Shown here one piece after another: positions 18,103 to 25,610 of a DNA stretch of 37,754 nucleotides (positions within the stretch are counted from its first letter, which is position 1; each line of letters starts with the position of its first letter). A model generated the notes under the pieces. It was not told the origin of the DNA. It saw only the letters and a list, made by a program, of their open reading frames with translations, and did no database searches. This stretch comes from an uncultured Paracoccaceae bacterium (lineage in GTDB: Bacteria > Pseudomonadota > Alphaproteobacteria > Rhodobacterales > Rhodobacteraceae): positions 1 to 37,754 of the forward strand of contig CALMSR010000023.1 in the NCBI GenBank assembly GCA_937872465.1, read 5' to 3'. Position numbers and translations under genes: made by a program.

Positions 18103-18142
18103 GACGCGCCGCTCCGGGGGGGGGCGCTGCAGCACGCGTTGA

Positions 18143-18162
18143 CGTCCGAGAGCGGGCGGACG
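18143..18162. terminator. Hairpin between convergent genes
   Basis: CGTCCG (18143-18148) pairs with CGGACG (18157-18162) with an 8-base loop, between the small protein gene and the ArsR gene, which converge. A run of nine G residues lies at 18116-18124. No T-run follows. Confidence 0.35.
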
Positions 18163-18209
18163 AAGGGGCAAGGCCTGCACGCTCTGCCGGGCCCGGGAGT
18201 GTCGGGGGG

Positions 18210-18578
18210 TCAGGGGTCGCCTTCGGGTTCGACATCGCCGGGCGCCTCGCCGAGCGCCAGTTCCACGTAGCGCTGCAGCGCGTCGAAATCCTCGGTCGCG
18301 AAGGCGCCGAAGCCCTGCATCCAGACGAAGGCGGCCGCGAGCGCGTCCGGCTCCAGGCGGCAAGTCTTCTCGCGCCCCGCCCGCAGCTGGCTCACGAGAC
18401 CGGCACGGGTGAGGATCCTGAGATGCTTGGAGACCGCGGCCAGGGACATCGGCAGCGGTGCCGCCAGTTCGCCGACATTGCGCTCGCCCTCGAGCAGCCG
18501 ACCGAGGATCGCCCGCCGGGTCGGGTCCGCCAGGGCGGCGAAGACGAGGTCGAGATCGGGGGCCGGGGTCTCGGTCAT
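18210..18578 (-). CDS. ArsR/SmtB-family winged-helix repressor
   Basis: 122 residues. The HTH region reads LADPTRRAILGRLLEGERNV then LPMSLAAVSKHLRILTRAGL (recognition helix around SLAAVSKHLRIL) and a wing with RAGREKTCRLEPDAL. The opening ALADPTRRAIL and the lack of cysteine pairs in the metal-site positions place it with non-metal ArsR regulators of the SdpR/AHSA1-associated kind, which usually sense something other than metals and regulate a neighbouring gene. No SRPBCC partner gene is adjacent here. A perfect 14-bp palindrome 33 bases upstream of the start is the likely operator, so autoregulation is probable. It is divergent from the ATP synthase operon. Confidence 0.88.
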   Translation of the reverse strand: MTETPAPDLDLVFAALADPTRRAILGRLLEGERNVGELAAPLPMSLAAVSKHLRILTRAGLVSQLRAGREKTCRLEPDALAAAFVWMQGFGAFATEDFDALQRYVELALGEAPGDVEPEGDP

Positions 18579-18610
18579 CGGGCGATCTGCCGCTAGCCCG
18601 GGGGAAAAGT

Positions 18611-18624
18611 CAACCGATCGGTTG
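18611..18624. promoter_or_regulatory. Palindromic operator candidate for the ArsR regulator
   Basis: CAACCGATCGGTTG is a perfect 14-base palindrome located 33-46 bases before the ArsR start codon. ArsR dimers bind such dyads, and CAACC-N4-GGTTG is the kind of site I associate with this ArsR subgroup. The 258-bp divergent gap 18579-18836 also carries the atp promoter about 125 bases further on. Confidence 0.6.
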
Positions 18625-18747
18625 AGGATCGCGGCGGCGCCCGACGCAGGCCGATCGCGGCTGCGCTCCGGCGCCGGACTCGGGCGATTTTCGAGATTGT
18701 CGTTTGATAACAATACAGTATGGAGTCGACGCCTGGGTGGATGTGCC

Positions 18748-18776
18748 TTGACAGGGCGGCGCGGTTTGCCTAAGAC
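18748..18776 (+). promoter_or_regulatory. Promoter of the ATP synthase Fo operon
   Basis: TTGACA (18748-18753), a 17-base spacer, then TAAGAC (18771-18776). The -35 is perfect and the -10 is of the weak kind that alphaproteobacterial sigma-70 accepts. It lies 60 bases before the atpI start. A small CTGAC/GTCAG stem follows at 18778-18790 in the leader. Confidence 0.6.
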
Positions 18777-18836
18777 CCTGACGAAGTCAGACCCTTGGCG
18801 GGGGATGTCCGGGCGAAAGGGCAGGGCGGGGCGGCG

Positions 18837-19199
18837 ATGGAAAAGGATCCCTTTTCCGAACGTCTCAAGCGCCTGGAAGACCGGATCGAAGCCGCCAGAT
18901 CCGCGCAGTCCACCCCGCCGTCGGGGACGGGTGCGAAATACACGCAGGGTTCGCTCGCCTGGCGCATGGTGATCGAACTCGTGGTGGGGATGTTGCTGGG
19001 GCTGGCGATCGGGATGGGGCTGGACAGCCTCTTCGGAACACGGCCCGTGTTCCTCGTGCTGTTCGCGCTCCTGGGATTCGCGGCCGGGGTCCGCACCATG
19101 ATGCGAACGGCATCGGAGGTGCGCGACAAGCGGGCCGAGGGCGCGCTGCTCGACGGCGGCGCGGCGGAAGCGGACCGGAACGGTTCGCAGGGGGAGTGA
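18837..19199 (+). CDS. atpI: ATP synthase protein I (AtpI)
   Basis: 120 residues. A charged helical N-terminus ([20 protein letters not shown]) precedes two transmembrane helices (about 48-68 and 72-92, including [19 protein letters not shown]), then a hydrophilic tail. This is the usual AtpI layout; AtpI helps assembly of the c-ring or Mg2+ supply in other bacteria. The ATG at 18837 is preferred over an in-frame TTG at 18795, which would add 14 unconserved residues. First gene of the Fo operon, nine bases before atpB. Confidence 0.9.
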   Translation: MEKDPFSERLKRLEDRIEAARSAQSTPPSGTGAKYTQGSLAWRMVIELVVGMLLGLAIGMGLDSLFGTRPVFLVLFALLGFAAGVRTMMRTASEVRDKRAEGALLDGGAAEADRNGSQGE

Positions 19200-19208
19200 G
19201 GGGCGGCC

Positions 19209-19970
19209 ATGGCAGGCGAGGCGGAGCACGGCGGCAGCGGCTTCAACATCCATCCGATGGACCAGTTCAAGGTCACGCCGCTCTTCGGCGGCGATTCCGT
19301 ACACTGGTACACGCCCACCAACGCAACGCTCTGGATGCTGCTCACCGTGCTCGCGATCACGCTGGTGATGGTGGTCGGCGCCAGGGGCCGCGCGCTGATC
19401 CCCTCGCGGGCGCAATCGGCGGCCGAGGTGATCTACGGCTTCACGCGCAAGATGGTCGAGGACGTGGCCGGCAAGGAGGGGATGAAGTACTTCCCCTATA
19501 TCCTGACGGTGTTCCTCTTCATCCTCTTCGCCAATCTGCTGGCGCTCCTGCCCGCGAGCTTCGCGCCCACCTCGCATATCGCGGTGACCGGGGTCCTGGC
19601 ACTGGCGGTCTTCGTCACGGTCACGGCGATCGGCTTCGTCAAGCACGGCGCGGGCTTCCTCAAGCTCTTCTGGGTGACCAGCGCGCCCACGGTGGCGCTC
19701 AGGATCGTGCTCGCGGTGATCGAGCTCATCTCCTATTTCGTGCGGCCGCTCAGCCACTCCGTCCGGTTGGGCGGCAACATGATGGCCGGCCATGCGGTGC
19801 TGAAGGTCTTCGCGGGCTTCGCCGGCGCGCTCGGGCTCGGGGCGATCTTCCCGATCGTCGCCATCGTGGCGGTCTACGGGCTCGAGCTGATGGTGGCCTG
19901 CATCCAGGCCTATGTCTTCGCGATCCTCACCTGCGTCTATCTCAACGACGCGCTGCATCCCGGTCACTGA
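19209..19970 (+). CDS. atpB: F-type ATP synthase subunit a
   Basis: 253 residues, five to six membrane helices. The essential arginine is R186 in [14 protein letters not shown], and the last helix has [16 protein letters not shown]. The N-terminus ([11 protein letters not shown]) is of the alphaproteobacterial/mitochondrial type. Subunit a forms the two proton half-channels against the c-ring. GGGGCGGCC-like ribosome site is weak; coupling with atpI is likely. Confidence 0.97.
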   Translation: MAGEAEHGGSGFNIHPMDQFKVTPLFGGDSVHWYTPTNATLWMLLTVLAITLVMVVGARGRALIPSRAQSAAEVIYGFTRKMVEDVAGKEGMKYFPYILTVFLFILFANLLALLPASFAPTSHIAVTGVLALAVFVTVTAIGFVKHGAGFLKLFWVTSAPTVALRIVLAVIELISYFVRPLSHSVRLGGNMMAGHAVLKVFAGFAGALGLGAIFPIVAIVAVYGLELMVACIQAYVFAILTCVYLNDALHPGH

Positions 19971-20017
19971 CCGGCCAGCGCGGGACATCTCGCCATTCCA
20001 ATCCAAAGGAGCACGTC

Positions 20018-20254
20018 ATGGAAGGCAATATCGGCGAAATGGGGCAGTTCATCGGCGCGGGCCTGGCCTGTATCGGCATGGGCGGCGCCGGCATCGGTGT
20101 GGGGCATGTGGCCGGGAACTTCCTCTCCGGCGCGCTGCGCAACCCCGCCGCGGCGGGCGAGCAGACCGCGACGCTCTTCATCGGCATCGCCTTCGCCGAG
20201 GCGCTCGGGATCTTCTCGTTCCTCGTCGCGCTGCTGCTGATGTTCGCCGTCTGA
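20018..20254 (+). CDS. atpE: F-type ATP synthase subunit c
   Basis: 78 residues forming two helices joined by the polar loop RNP (41-43). The proton-carrying carboxylate is E61 in AFAEALGIF. The glycine-rich first helix ([18 protein letters not shown]) packs the c-ring. A strong AAAGGAG lies nine bases before the ATG, as expected for the most abundant Fo subunit. The sodium-binding signature residues are not evident, so proton coupling is assumed. Confidence 0.97.
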   Translation: MEGNIGEMGQFIGAGLACIGMGGAGIGVGHVAGNFLSGALRNPAAAGEQTATLFIGIAFAEALGIFSFLVALLLMFAV

Positions 20255-20321
20255 TCGCTGGGCATGTGACCTTCACCGCACGGGCAGCCGCCCGTGGGGC
20301 CGACCAGCGACGGAGTGGACG

Positions 20322-20942
20322 ATGGCAGACGAAACGGAAACCGGGGAAGGCGCCGAGCACGCCGCCGGGGCAGCGCATGAAGCGGGTGCCGCCGCGACCG
20401 ACGGCCATGTCGCCGAAACCCTGGGCGAGATCAATCTCGAGCATGCCGAGGTCGGCATGCCGCAGCTCGATTTCGGCGTCTTTCCCAACCTGATCTTCTG
20501 GCTGATCGTCTCGATCGTCATCCTCTTCATGGTCCTGAACAGGGTGGCGCTGCCACGGATCCGGTCGGTGCTCTCCGAGCGCAACGACGCGATCTCCAAC
20601 GACCTCGAACAGGCGGCCCTGCTCAAGCGCCGCTCGGAAGAGGCGGAGGCCTCCTACAATGCCGCGCTCGCGCGGGCCCGCGACGAGGCGCATCGCATCG
20701 CGGCCGACACCAAGGCGCAGATCAACAAGGAACTGGCCTCGCTGATGGCCAAGGCCGATGCCGAGATCGCCGCGAAATCGGCGGAATCGGAGGCGCGCAT
20801 CCGCGAGATCCGCGACAGCGCCGCCAGGAGCGTGGAGGAGGTGGCGCGGGCCACGACGGCCGATATTGTCGCGGCCTTCCTGCCGGGCGCGGCCGATGCG
20901 GAGGCCGTCGACCAGGCGATCGCCCGGCGGCTGAAGGGTTAG
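20322..20942 (+). CDS. atpF': F-type ATP synthase subunit b'
   Basis: 206 residues. An unusually long Ala/Glu/His-rich N-terminal stretch of ~45 residues precedes a single membrane helix (LDFGVFPNLIFWLIVSIVILFMV, about 49-70), then a long charged coiled coil that forms the peripheral stalk with subunit b. The b'/b pair is typical of phototrophs and alphaproteobacteria. It ends three bases before atpF. Homologues often lack such a long N-terminal extension, so the start may lie at a downstream site such as M46 (MPQLDFG). Confidence 0.92.
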   Translation: MADETETGEGAEHAAGAAHEAGAAATDGHVAETLGEINLEHAEVGMPQLDFGVFPNLIFWLIVSIVILFMVLNRVALPRIRSVLSERNDAISNDLEQAALLKRRSEEAEASYNAALARARDEAHRIAADTKAQINKELASLMAKADAEIAAKSAESEARIREIRDSAARSVEEVARATTADIVAAFLPGAADAEAVDQAIARRLKG

Positions 20943-20945
20943 GTC

Positions 20946-21437
20946 ATGGATTTCCTGAACAATACCAACGTCGTCGTCGGAATCGGCTTCGTCATTTTCG
21001 TCGGCATCCTGCTCTATTTCGGGGTGCCGGGCATGCTGATGAAGATGCTGGATGCCCGCGCGTTCAAGATCCGGACCGATCTCGACGAGGCCCGCGCGCT
21101 CCGCGAGGAGGCCCAGACGCTGCTGGCGAGCTTCGAGCGCCGCCAGAAGGAAGTGGCGGTCCAGGCCGAGGAGATCGTCGCCGCCGCCCGGCACGAGGCC
21201 GAAGCCGCCGCGGAGGTCGCCAAGGAGGACATCCGCAAATCCGTCGCCCGCCGGTTGCAGACCGCGACCGAGCAGATCGAGGCGGCCGAGCAGGCGGCGG
21301 TGCGCCAGATCAAGGACCGCGCCGTCGGGGTCGCCATCGCCGCGGCCGGCGACGTGATGAAGGGCAAGATGAAGGCCGAGAGCGCCAATGCCCTGATCGA
21401 CGCCGCGATCAAGGACGTCGGCGCCAAGCTGCACTGA
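20946..21437 (+). CDS. atpF: F-type ATP synthase subunit b
   Basis: 163 residues with one N-terminal helix (VVVGIGFVIFVGILLYFGV) and a long charged helix. It pairs with b' in the peripheral stalk. The ATG follows the atpF' stop by three bases. As in other Rhodobacterales, the F1 genes (atpHAGDC) are not part of this operon and lie outside the window. A GC palindrome follows. Confidence 0.94.
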   Translation: MDFLNNTNVVVGIGFVIFVGILLYFGVPGMLMKMLDARAFKIRTDLDEARALREEAQTLLASFERRQKEVAVQAEEIVAAARHEAEAAAEVAKEDIRKSVARRLQTATEQIEAAEQAAVRQIKDRAVGVAIAAAGDVMKGKMKAESANALIDAAIKDVGAKLH

Positions 21438-21462
21438 GCGGCCGCCGGCCCCGCCCGCGGCG

Positions 21463-21477
21463 CGGTCCCCGGGACCG
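21463..21477 (+). terminator. GC palindrome after the Fo operon
   Basis: CGGTCCC (21463-21469) and GGGACCG (21471-21477) pair around one base within a very GC-rich stretch 25 bases after atpF. No T-run follows. It is the best termination candidate for the atp operon. Confidence 0.4.
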
Positions 21478-21565
21478 GCCGCCGGGTCCACGGGTGCGAT
21501 TGACCAGGATCAAGGACTCCGGCCTCGCGCCGTGACCTTTGGTGCTGAGGATTGCGGAGGACAGC

Positions 21566-21883
21566 ATGATCGCGATCGAGACGCGCAAGTCCCAGCTGGA
21601 GACGCGGCTCCGGGAGCTCCAGACCCGGCTCAGGCGCATCGAGCACGACCTCGACCAGCCGGTCAGCGAGGATTTCTCCGAGCAGGCCGTGGAGCGCGAG
21701 GGCGAGGAGGTCCTCGAGGATCTGGGCACGGCCGGACTGCAGGAGATCCGCATGATCGAGGCGGCGCTCGACCGCATCGCCCGCGGGACCTACGGCATCT
21801 GCGTGACCTGCGGCGACCCGATCGGCGAGGCGCGGCTCGACGTGCTTCCGCAGACCCCGAAATGCCGCACCTGCGCCCGCTGA
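21566..21883 (+). CDS. TraR/DksA-type zinc finger protein
   Basis: 105 residues. An N-terminal coiled-coil hairpin (about 5-72) carries acidic residues, and the C-terminal zinc finger has C79, C82, C100 and C103 (ICVTCG ... KCRTC). DksA-like proteins enter the RNA polymerase secondary channel and modulate stringent-response promoters. This one is shorter than E. coli DksA (151), and the coiled-coil tip lacks an obvious DxxDxA motif, so it may be a DksA paralogue with altered activity. The ATG at 21566 has GGAGG five bases before it; the in-frame upstream start at 21539 is rejected. Confidence 0.85.
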   Translation: MIAIETRKSQLETRLRELQTRLRRIEHDLDQPVSEDFSEQAVEREGEEVLEDLGTAGLQEIRMIEAALDRIARGTYGICVTCGDPIGEARLDVLPQTPKCRTCAR

Positions 21884-22033
21884 GCGGAGTGGGCGCGTCC
21901 GAGGGCAAGATCGATCGGACCGGCGGCGTTTCCATCTGACCCCATTGGGAAGCACGGGCAGGAGCTGTGGCTGCTGCGTCATGCACTGTTCAGGCTGAAT
22001 GCGTCTCAGAGAGGCGCCGTGCGGAAACCCCGT

Positions 22034-22055
22034 CGCGCCGGCAGTTGCCGGCGCG
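22034..22055 (-). terminator. Strong hairpin directly after gshB
   Basis: CGCGCCGGCA (22034-22043) and TGCCGGCGCG (22046-22055) form a perfect 10-bp stem with a two-base loop, one base beyond the gshB stop codon. On the minus strand it is followed by GACGGGGTTT. It fits as the end of the rsmI-yraN-gshB unit. The remaining gap 21884-22033 shows no gene. Confidence 0.65.
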
Positions 22056-22056
22056 G

Positions 22057-23001
22057 TCAGCGCACGCGGCGGGCTTCGATCGCTTCCCAGATCTTCGCGG
22101 TCACGTTCACGCCGTCGAAGCGCTCGAGCTCCTGGAGCCCGGTCGGCGAGGTCACGTTGATCTCGGTCAGCCAGCCGCCGATCACGTCGATGCCGACGAA
22201 GATCTGCCCCTTCTCGCGCAGGAGCGGGCCGATGGCGGCGCAGATCTCGCGGTCGCGCTCGGTCAGTGCCACCTTGGTCGGCGTGCCGCCGGCATGCATG
22301 TTCGACCGCGTCTCGCCCTCCTGCGGCACGCGGTTGATCGCGCCCACCGCCTCGCCGTCCACGAGGATCACCCGCTTGTCGCCCTTCGCCACGTCCGGCA
22401 GGAACTTCTGCGCGATCAGCGGCTCGCGGTTGATGCCGGTGAAGACCTCCCAGAGCGCGGTGAAGTTGCGGTCGTTGGGGTCGAGCCGGAAGACCCCGGC
22501 GCCGCCGTTGCCATAGAGCGGCTTGAGGATGATGTCCCCATGCCGCGCCTTGAAGGCGCGCAAGGTCGCGAGGTCGCGCGCCACCGTGGTCGGCGGCGTA
22601 AGCTCGGGGAACTGCAGCACAAGGAGCTTCTCGGGGAAGTTCCGCACCCAGAAAGGATCGTTGACCACCAGCGTTCCGGGCGCGAGCCGGTCGAGCACAT
22701 GCGTCGTCGTGATGTAGCCCATGTCGAAGGGCGGATCCTGGCGCAGCCAGACCACGTCCATCGTGCCCAGATCGGCGACCGTCTCCGGCCCGAGCGTGAA
22801 ATGATCGCCCTTCACCCGGCGCACCTCGACCGGCCAGCCGCGCGCGGTCACCCGCCCCTCGTCGAGCGAAAGCTGGTCGGGGGTGTAATAGAACAGCCGG
22901 TGCCCGCGCGCCTGCGCCTCCTCCATGATGCGGAAGGTGGAATCCGCCGCAATGTTGATGTTCTGGATCGGGTCCATCTGGACGGCGACTTGCAGGGCCA
23001 T
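22057..23001 (-). CDS. gshB: Glutathione synthetase
   Basis: Joins gamma-glutamylcysteine and glycine with ATP. The 314-residue protein begins [20 protein letters not shown], typical of proteobacterial GshB, and has ATP-grasp elements: [37 protein letters not shown] (glycine-rich loop) and [22 protein letters not shown] (metal and substrate binding). It follows yraN by 63 bp on the minus strand. Pairing with rsmI and yraN is a conserved order in Rhodobacterales. Confidence 0.97.
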   Translation of the reverse strand: MALQVAVQMDPIQNINIAADSTFRIMEEAQARGHRLFYYTPDQLSLDEGRVTARGWPVEVRRVKGDHFTLGPETVADLGTMDVVWLRQDPPFDMGYITTTHVLDRLAPGTLVVNDPFWVRNFPEKLLVLQFPELTPPTTVARDLATLRAFKARHGDIILKPLYGNGGAGVFRLDPNDRNFTALWEVFTGINREPLIAQKFLPDVAKGDKRVILVDGEAVGAINRVPQEGETRSNMHAGGTPTKVALTERDREICAAIGPLLREKGQIFVGIDVIGGWLTEINVTSPTGLQELERFDGVNVTAKIWEAIEARRVR

Positions 23002-23064
23002 GCCAATCTCCCAAGGGCGGCGTCGGCCGCTTCATGGACGAGGCCGCGGAAGGGCGCAAGGCCG

Positions 23065-23424
23065 TCAGGCGTCGAAGCTCGCGGCGTTCTCGATGCGCTC
23101 GGCGACGCCGCTGCGGTCCACCAGCACCACGTCGAAGCGGCAGGGCACCGAGCCGTCGGTGGCCTCGGCGAGAAAGCGGCTCGCCGCGGCGCCGATCCGG
23201 CGCCATTGCGCCGGCGAGATCGCGGCAGCGGCCTCGCCGTGACCGCGCCGCGCCTTGACCTCGACGAAGATCAGCCAGCCGCCGCTGCGCAGGATCAGGT
23301 CGATCTCGCCCTCGGGGCATCTCCACCGCCGCGCGACGAGCTCGGCACCCTCGGCGCGATAGAGCCGCTCGGCGATCTCCTCGGCCGCGATCCCGCTGAA
23401 ATGCGCGCCCCTTCCCCGCGTCAT
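23065..23424 (-). CDS. yraN: UPF0102 (YraN) nuclease-fold protein
   Basis: 119 residues with an Endonuclease-like core: AERLYRAEGAELVARRWRCP, then EGEIDLIL and FVEVKAR, which keep the D...(D/E)xK pattern of the PD-(D/E)xK fold. The family is widespread and its cellular role is not established; Holliday-junction-like activity has been suggested by fold. Start ATG overlaps the rsmI stop by four bases, so it is translationally coupled. Confidence 0.9.
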   Translation of the reverse strand: MTRGRGAHFSGIAAEEIAERLYRAEGAELVARRWRCPEGEIDLILRSGGWLIFVEVKARRGHGEAAAAISPAQWRRIGAAASRFLAEATDGSVPCRFDVVLVDRSGVAERIENAASFDA

Positions 23425-24326
23425 CGCGCGCGCGTCAGCGCCAGGGCGCGCCCGTAGACTTCGCGGCGCGGCAGGCCCAGCGCATCCGCCACCTCGGCCA
23501 CGGCATCCTTGAGCGAGGCGCGCCCGAGCGCGGCAAGGAGCGCGGCATCGACCGCCGCCTCTTCCGGCGCCTCCGCCACCGGCGGGCCGACCACGACGAC
23601 GATCTCGCCCTTGGGCGGCCCCGATTCCCCATAGGCCGCCGCGAGGTCCCCGAGGCGGCCGCGCCGGGTCTCCTCGAAGCGCTTGGTCAGTTCCCGGCTC
23701 ACGGAGGCCTGCCGCCCCGCGCCGAGCGTCTCAGCCATGGCCGCGAGCGCCTCGGCCAGCCGGCGCGGCGATTCGTAGAAGACGAGCGTCGAGGGCACCT
23801 CCGCGAGCTCGCCCAGCGCCCGGCGCCGCGCAGCGGCGCGGGGCGGCAGGAATCCCGCGAAGAGGAAGCGGTCAGTCGGCAGCCCCGCCACCGCCAGCCC
23901 CGCGAGCAGCGCCGAGGCGCCGGGCACCGCCCTCACCGCATGGCCCGCCGCGATCGCCTCGGCGGCGAGCCGGTAGCCCGGATCGGCCAGGAGCGGCGTG
24001 CCCGCATCGGAGACGAGCGCCACGGACCGGCCTTCGGCCAGCGCCGCGAGCAGGCGCGGCCGCTGCGCCGCGCCGTTGTGATCGTGATAGGGCAGGATGC
24101 TGCGCGGATCTCGGCGCAGCCCGTGGATCTCGAGCAGCCGGCGCGTGGTGCGCGTGTCCTCCGCCGCGAGCAGGTCGGCGCCGCCGAGCAGGTCGAGGGC
24201 GCGCAGGGTGATGTCGCGCGCATGGCCGATCGGCGTGGCGACGAGATAGAGCCCCGGCGCCGGAGGCTCACGCGCCGGGGCGGCATCGCCGGCCGGGATC
24301 GGGGCTTCGCTCCGCTCGCTTTTCAT
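23421..24326 (-). CDS. rsmI: 16S rRNA (cytidine1402-2'-O)-methyltransferase
   Basis: 301 residues. The SAM-dependent tetrapyrrole-methylase fold is shown by GLYLVATPIGHARDITLRAL, AAEDTRTTRRLL, LVSDAGTPLLADPGYRL and VPGASALLAGLAVAGLPTDRF. RsmI together with RsmH modifies C1402 in the ribosomal decoding centre. PIGH replaces the more usual PIGN in the first loop. The N-terminal ~24 residues are unconserved, so the true start may be further in. The gene is divergent from the LppC lipoprotein with an 87-bp gap that contains a CGGGCC/GGCCCG inverted repeat (24344-24369). Confidence 0.95.
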   Translation of the reverse strand: MKSERSEAPIPAGDAAPAREPPAPGLYLVATPIGHARDITLRALDLLGGADLLAAEDTRTTRRLLEIHGLRRDPRSILPYHDHNGAAQRPRLLAALAEGRSVALVSDAGTPLLADPGYRLAAEAIAAGHAVRAVPGASALLAGLAVAGLPTDRFLFAGFLPPRAAARRRALGELAEVPSTLVFYESPRRLAEALAAMAETLGAGRQASVSRELTKRFEETRRGRLGDLAAAYGESGPPKGEIVVVVGPPVAEAPEEAAVDAALLAALGRASLKDAVAEVADALGLPRREVYGRALALTRAR

Positions 24327-24413
24327 TCTTCGTTTACTTTTTTCGGGCCACCGCTTAGCGTGCGGCCCGGAACTCGCCGCAAAATCCGCATCCGAACGTC
24401 GGGGTGACGACCC

Positions 24414-25610
24414 ATGCTGTCAACACGTTTCTCCCGCCTCCGTCCGCTTCGATCGGTGTTCGCCGCGGCGGCCCTGGCGATGCTCGCCGCCTGCGCGACT
24501 AGCCCCGGCGCGGGGCGGGTCTCGAGCGACGGCGTCGAGGTCGACCCCAACCAGCCGGTGCGCGTGGCGCTGCTGGTCCCGCTCGGATCCGCCGATCCCA
24601 GCCGCGAGGTGCTCGGCCGCAGCCTGGTCAACGCGGCCCAGCTCGCCCAGGCGGATCTGCGCAACGCGACCATCGACCTCGCGGTCTATCCCACGGCCGG
24701 CACGGCCGAGGGCGGCGCCGCCGCCGCCAGCCAGGCGGTCGCGGAAGGCGCAAAGATCATCGTCGGCCCGCTCTTCAGCACGGCGACGGCGGGCGTGGAG
24801 CCGGTCGCGGCCGGGGCGCAGCTCAAGGTCATCAGCCTCAGCAACAACCCCGAGGTGGCCGGGCAGGGCGTTTATATCCTCGGCAACACCTTCCTCAATA
24901 CCGCCGACCGGCTGGTCAGCTACGGCATGTCGCGCGGCCTGCGGAACTTCGCGGTGGTCTATCCCGAGGGCCTCGAGGGCGACACGGCGCGCAACGCGGT
25001 CTCGGCGGCGGTGCGAGGGCGCGGTGCGCAGCTGGTGGCGACCGAATCCTACAGCCTCTCGGTCACCGGCATCCAGGCCGCCGCGGGCCCGGCAGCCTCG
25101 AACCTCATGGCGAACGGCGCCAATGCGATCGTGCTGACCGACGGCCCCACCGGCGGCCTCGCCTTCATCTCGGAGGCCATGCGCAACAACGGCCTTTCCT
25201 CGGCCCAGGCGCAGTTCCTCGGCCTGCAGCGCTGGGACGTATCGGCCGAGGCCCTGTCGCAGCCGAGCCTGCAGGGCGGCGCCTTCGCCGCGCCGGACCC
25301 CGGCCTGATGGCCGCCTTCGAGGGCCGCTACCGCAATGCCTATGGCGAGTTGCCGCAGGACGTGGCCGCGCTCGCCTATGACGCCATCGCCGCGGTCGGC
25401 GCGCTGATCTCCGAGGCGCGCGCGGGCGGTGGCAGCCCCTTCTCGGATGCGCGGATCACACAAGCTGCGGGCTTCGCCGGCGTCGGCGGTGCCTTCCGCT
25501 TCGCGCCCAATGGGCTGAACCAGCGCAATCTCGCGGTGCTCGAGGTCCGGGACGGACAGGCCGTGGTGGTCGAACGGGCGGCGCGAGGGTTCGAGTCCTT
25601 TGCCAACTGA
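24414..25610 (+). CDS. LppC/LpoA-type lipoprotein, penicillin-binding protein activator
   Basis: 398 residues with a lipoprotein signal: basic N-terminus, AAAALAMLAAC with the lipidated cysteine at C27. The mature part is a periplasmic-binding-protein-like domain (VRVALLVPLG, KIIVGPLFSTATAGV, LKVISLSNNPEVAG, NAIVLTDGPTGGL). In E. coli LpoA this domain activates PBP1a; alphaproteobacterial versions lack the N-terminal TPR part, as here. Divergent from rsmI, as in many proteobacteria (yraM next to yraL and yraN). It overlaps the TTG start of glnD by 11 bases. Confidence 0.9.
   Translation: MLSTRFSRLRPLRSVFAAAALAMLAACATSPGAGRVSSDGVEVDPNQPVRVALLVPLGSADPSREVLGRSLVNAAQLAQADLRNATIDLAVYPTAGTAEGGAAAASQAVAEGAKIIVGPLFSTATAGVEPVAAGAQLKVISLSNNPEVAGQGVYILGNTFLNTADRLVSYGMSRGLRNFAVVYPEGLEGDTARNAVSAAVRGRGAQLVATESYSLSVTGIQAAAGPAASNLMANGANAIVLTDGPTGGLAFISEAMRNNGLSSAQAQFLGLQRWDVSAEALSQPSLQGGAFAAPDPGLMAAFEGRYRNAYGELPQDVAALAYDAIAAVGALISEARAGGGSPFSDARITQAAGFAGVGGAFRFAPNGLNQRNLAVLEVRDGQAVVVERAARGFESFAN

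Noticed and set aside
18116..18124. Phase-variable poly-G tract
   Set aside because: Nine G residues lie between two convergent stop codons, outside any reading frame or promoter, so slippage would not switch a gene.
18579..20006. N-terminal extension of the ArsR gene
   Set aside because: The frame stays open upstream through the atp genes on the other strand, but the domain starts at MTETPAPDLDLVFAAL and the operator palindrome lies inside the extension.
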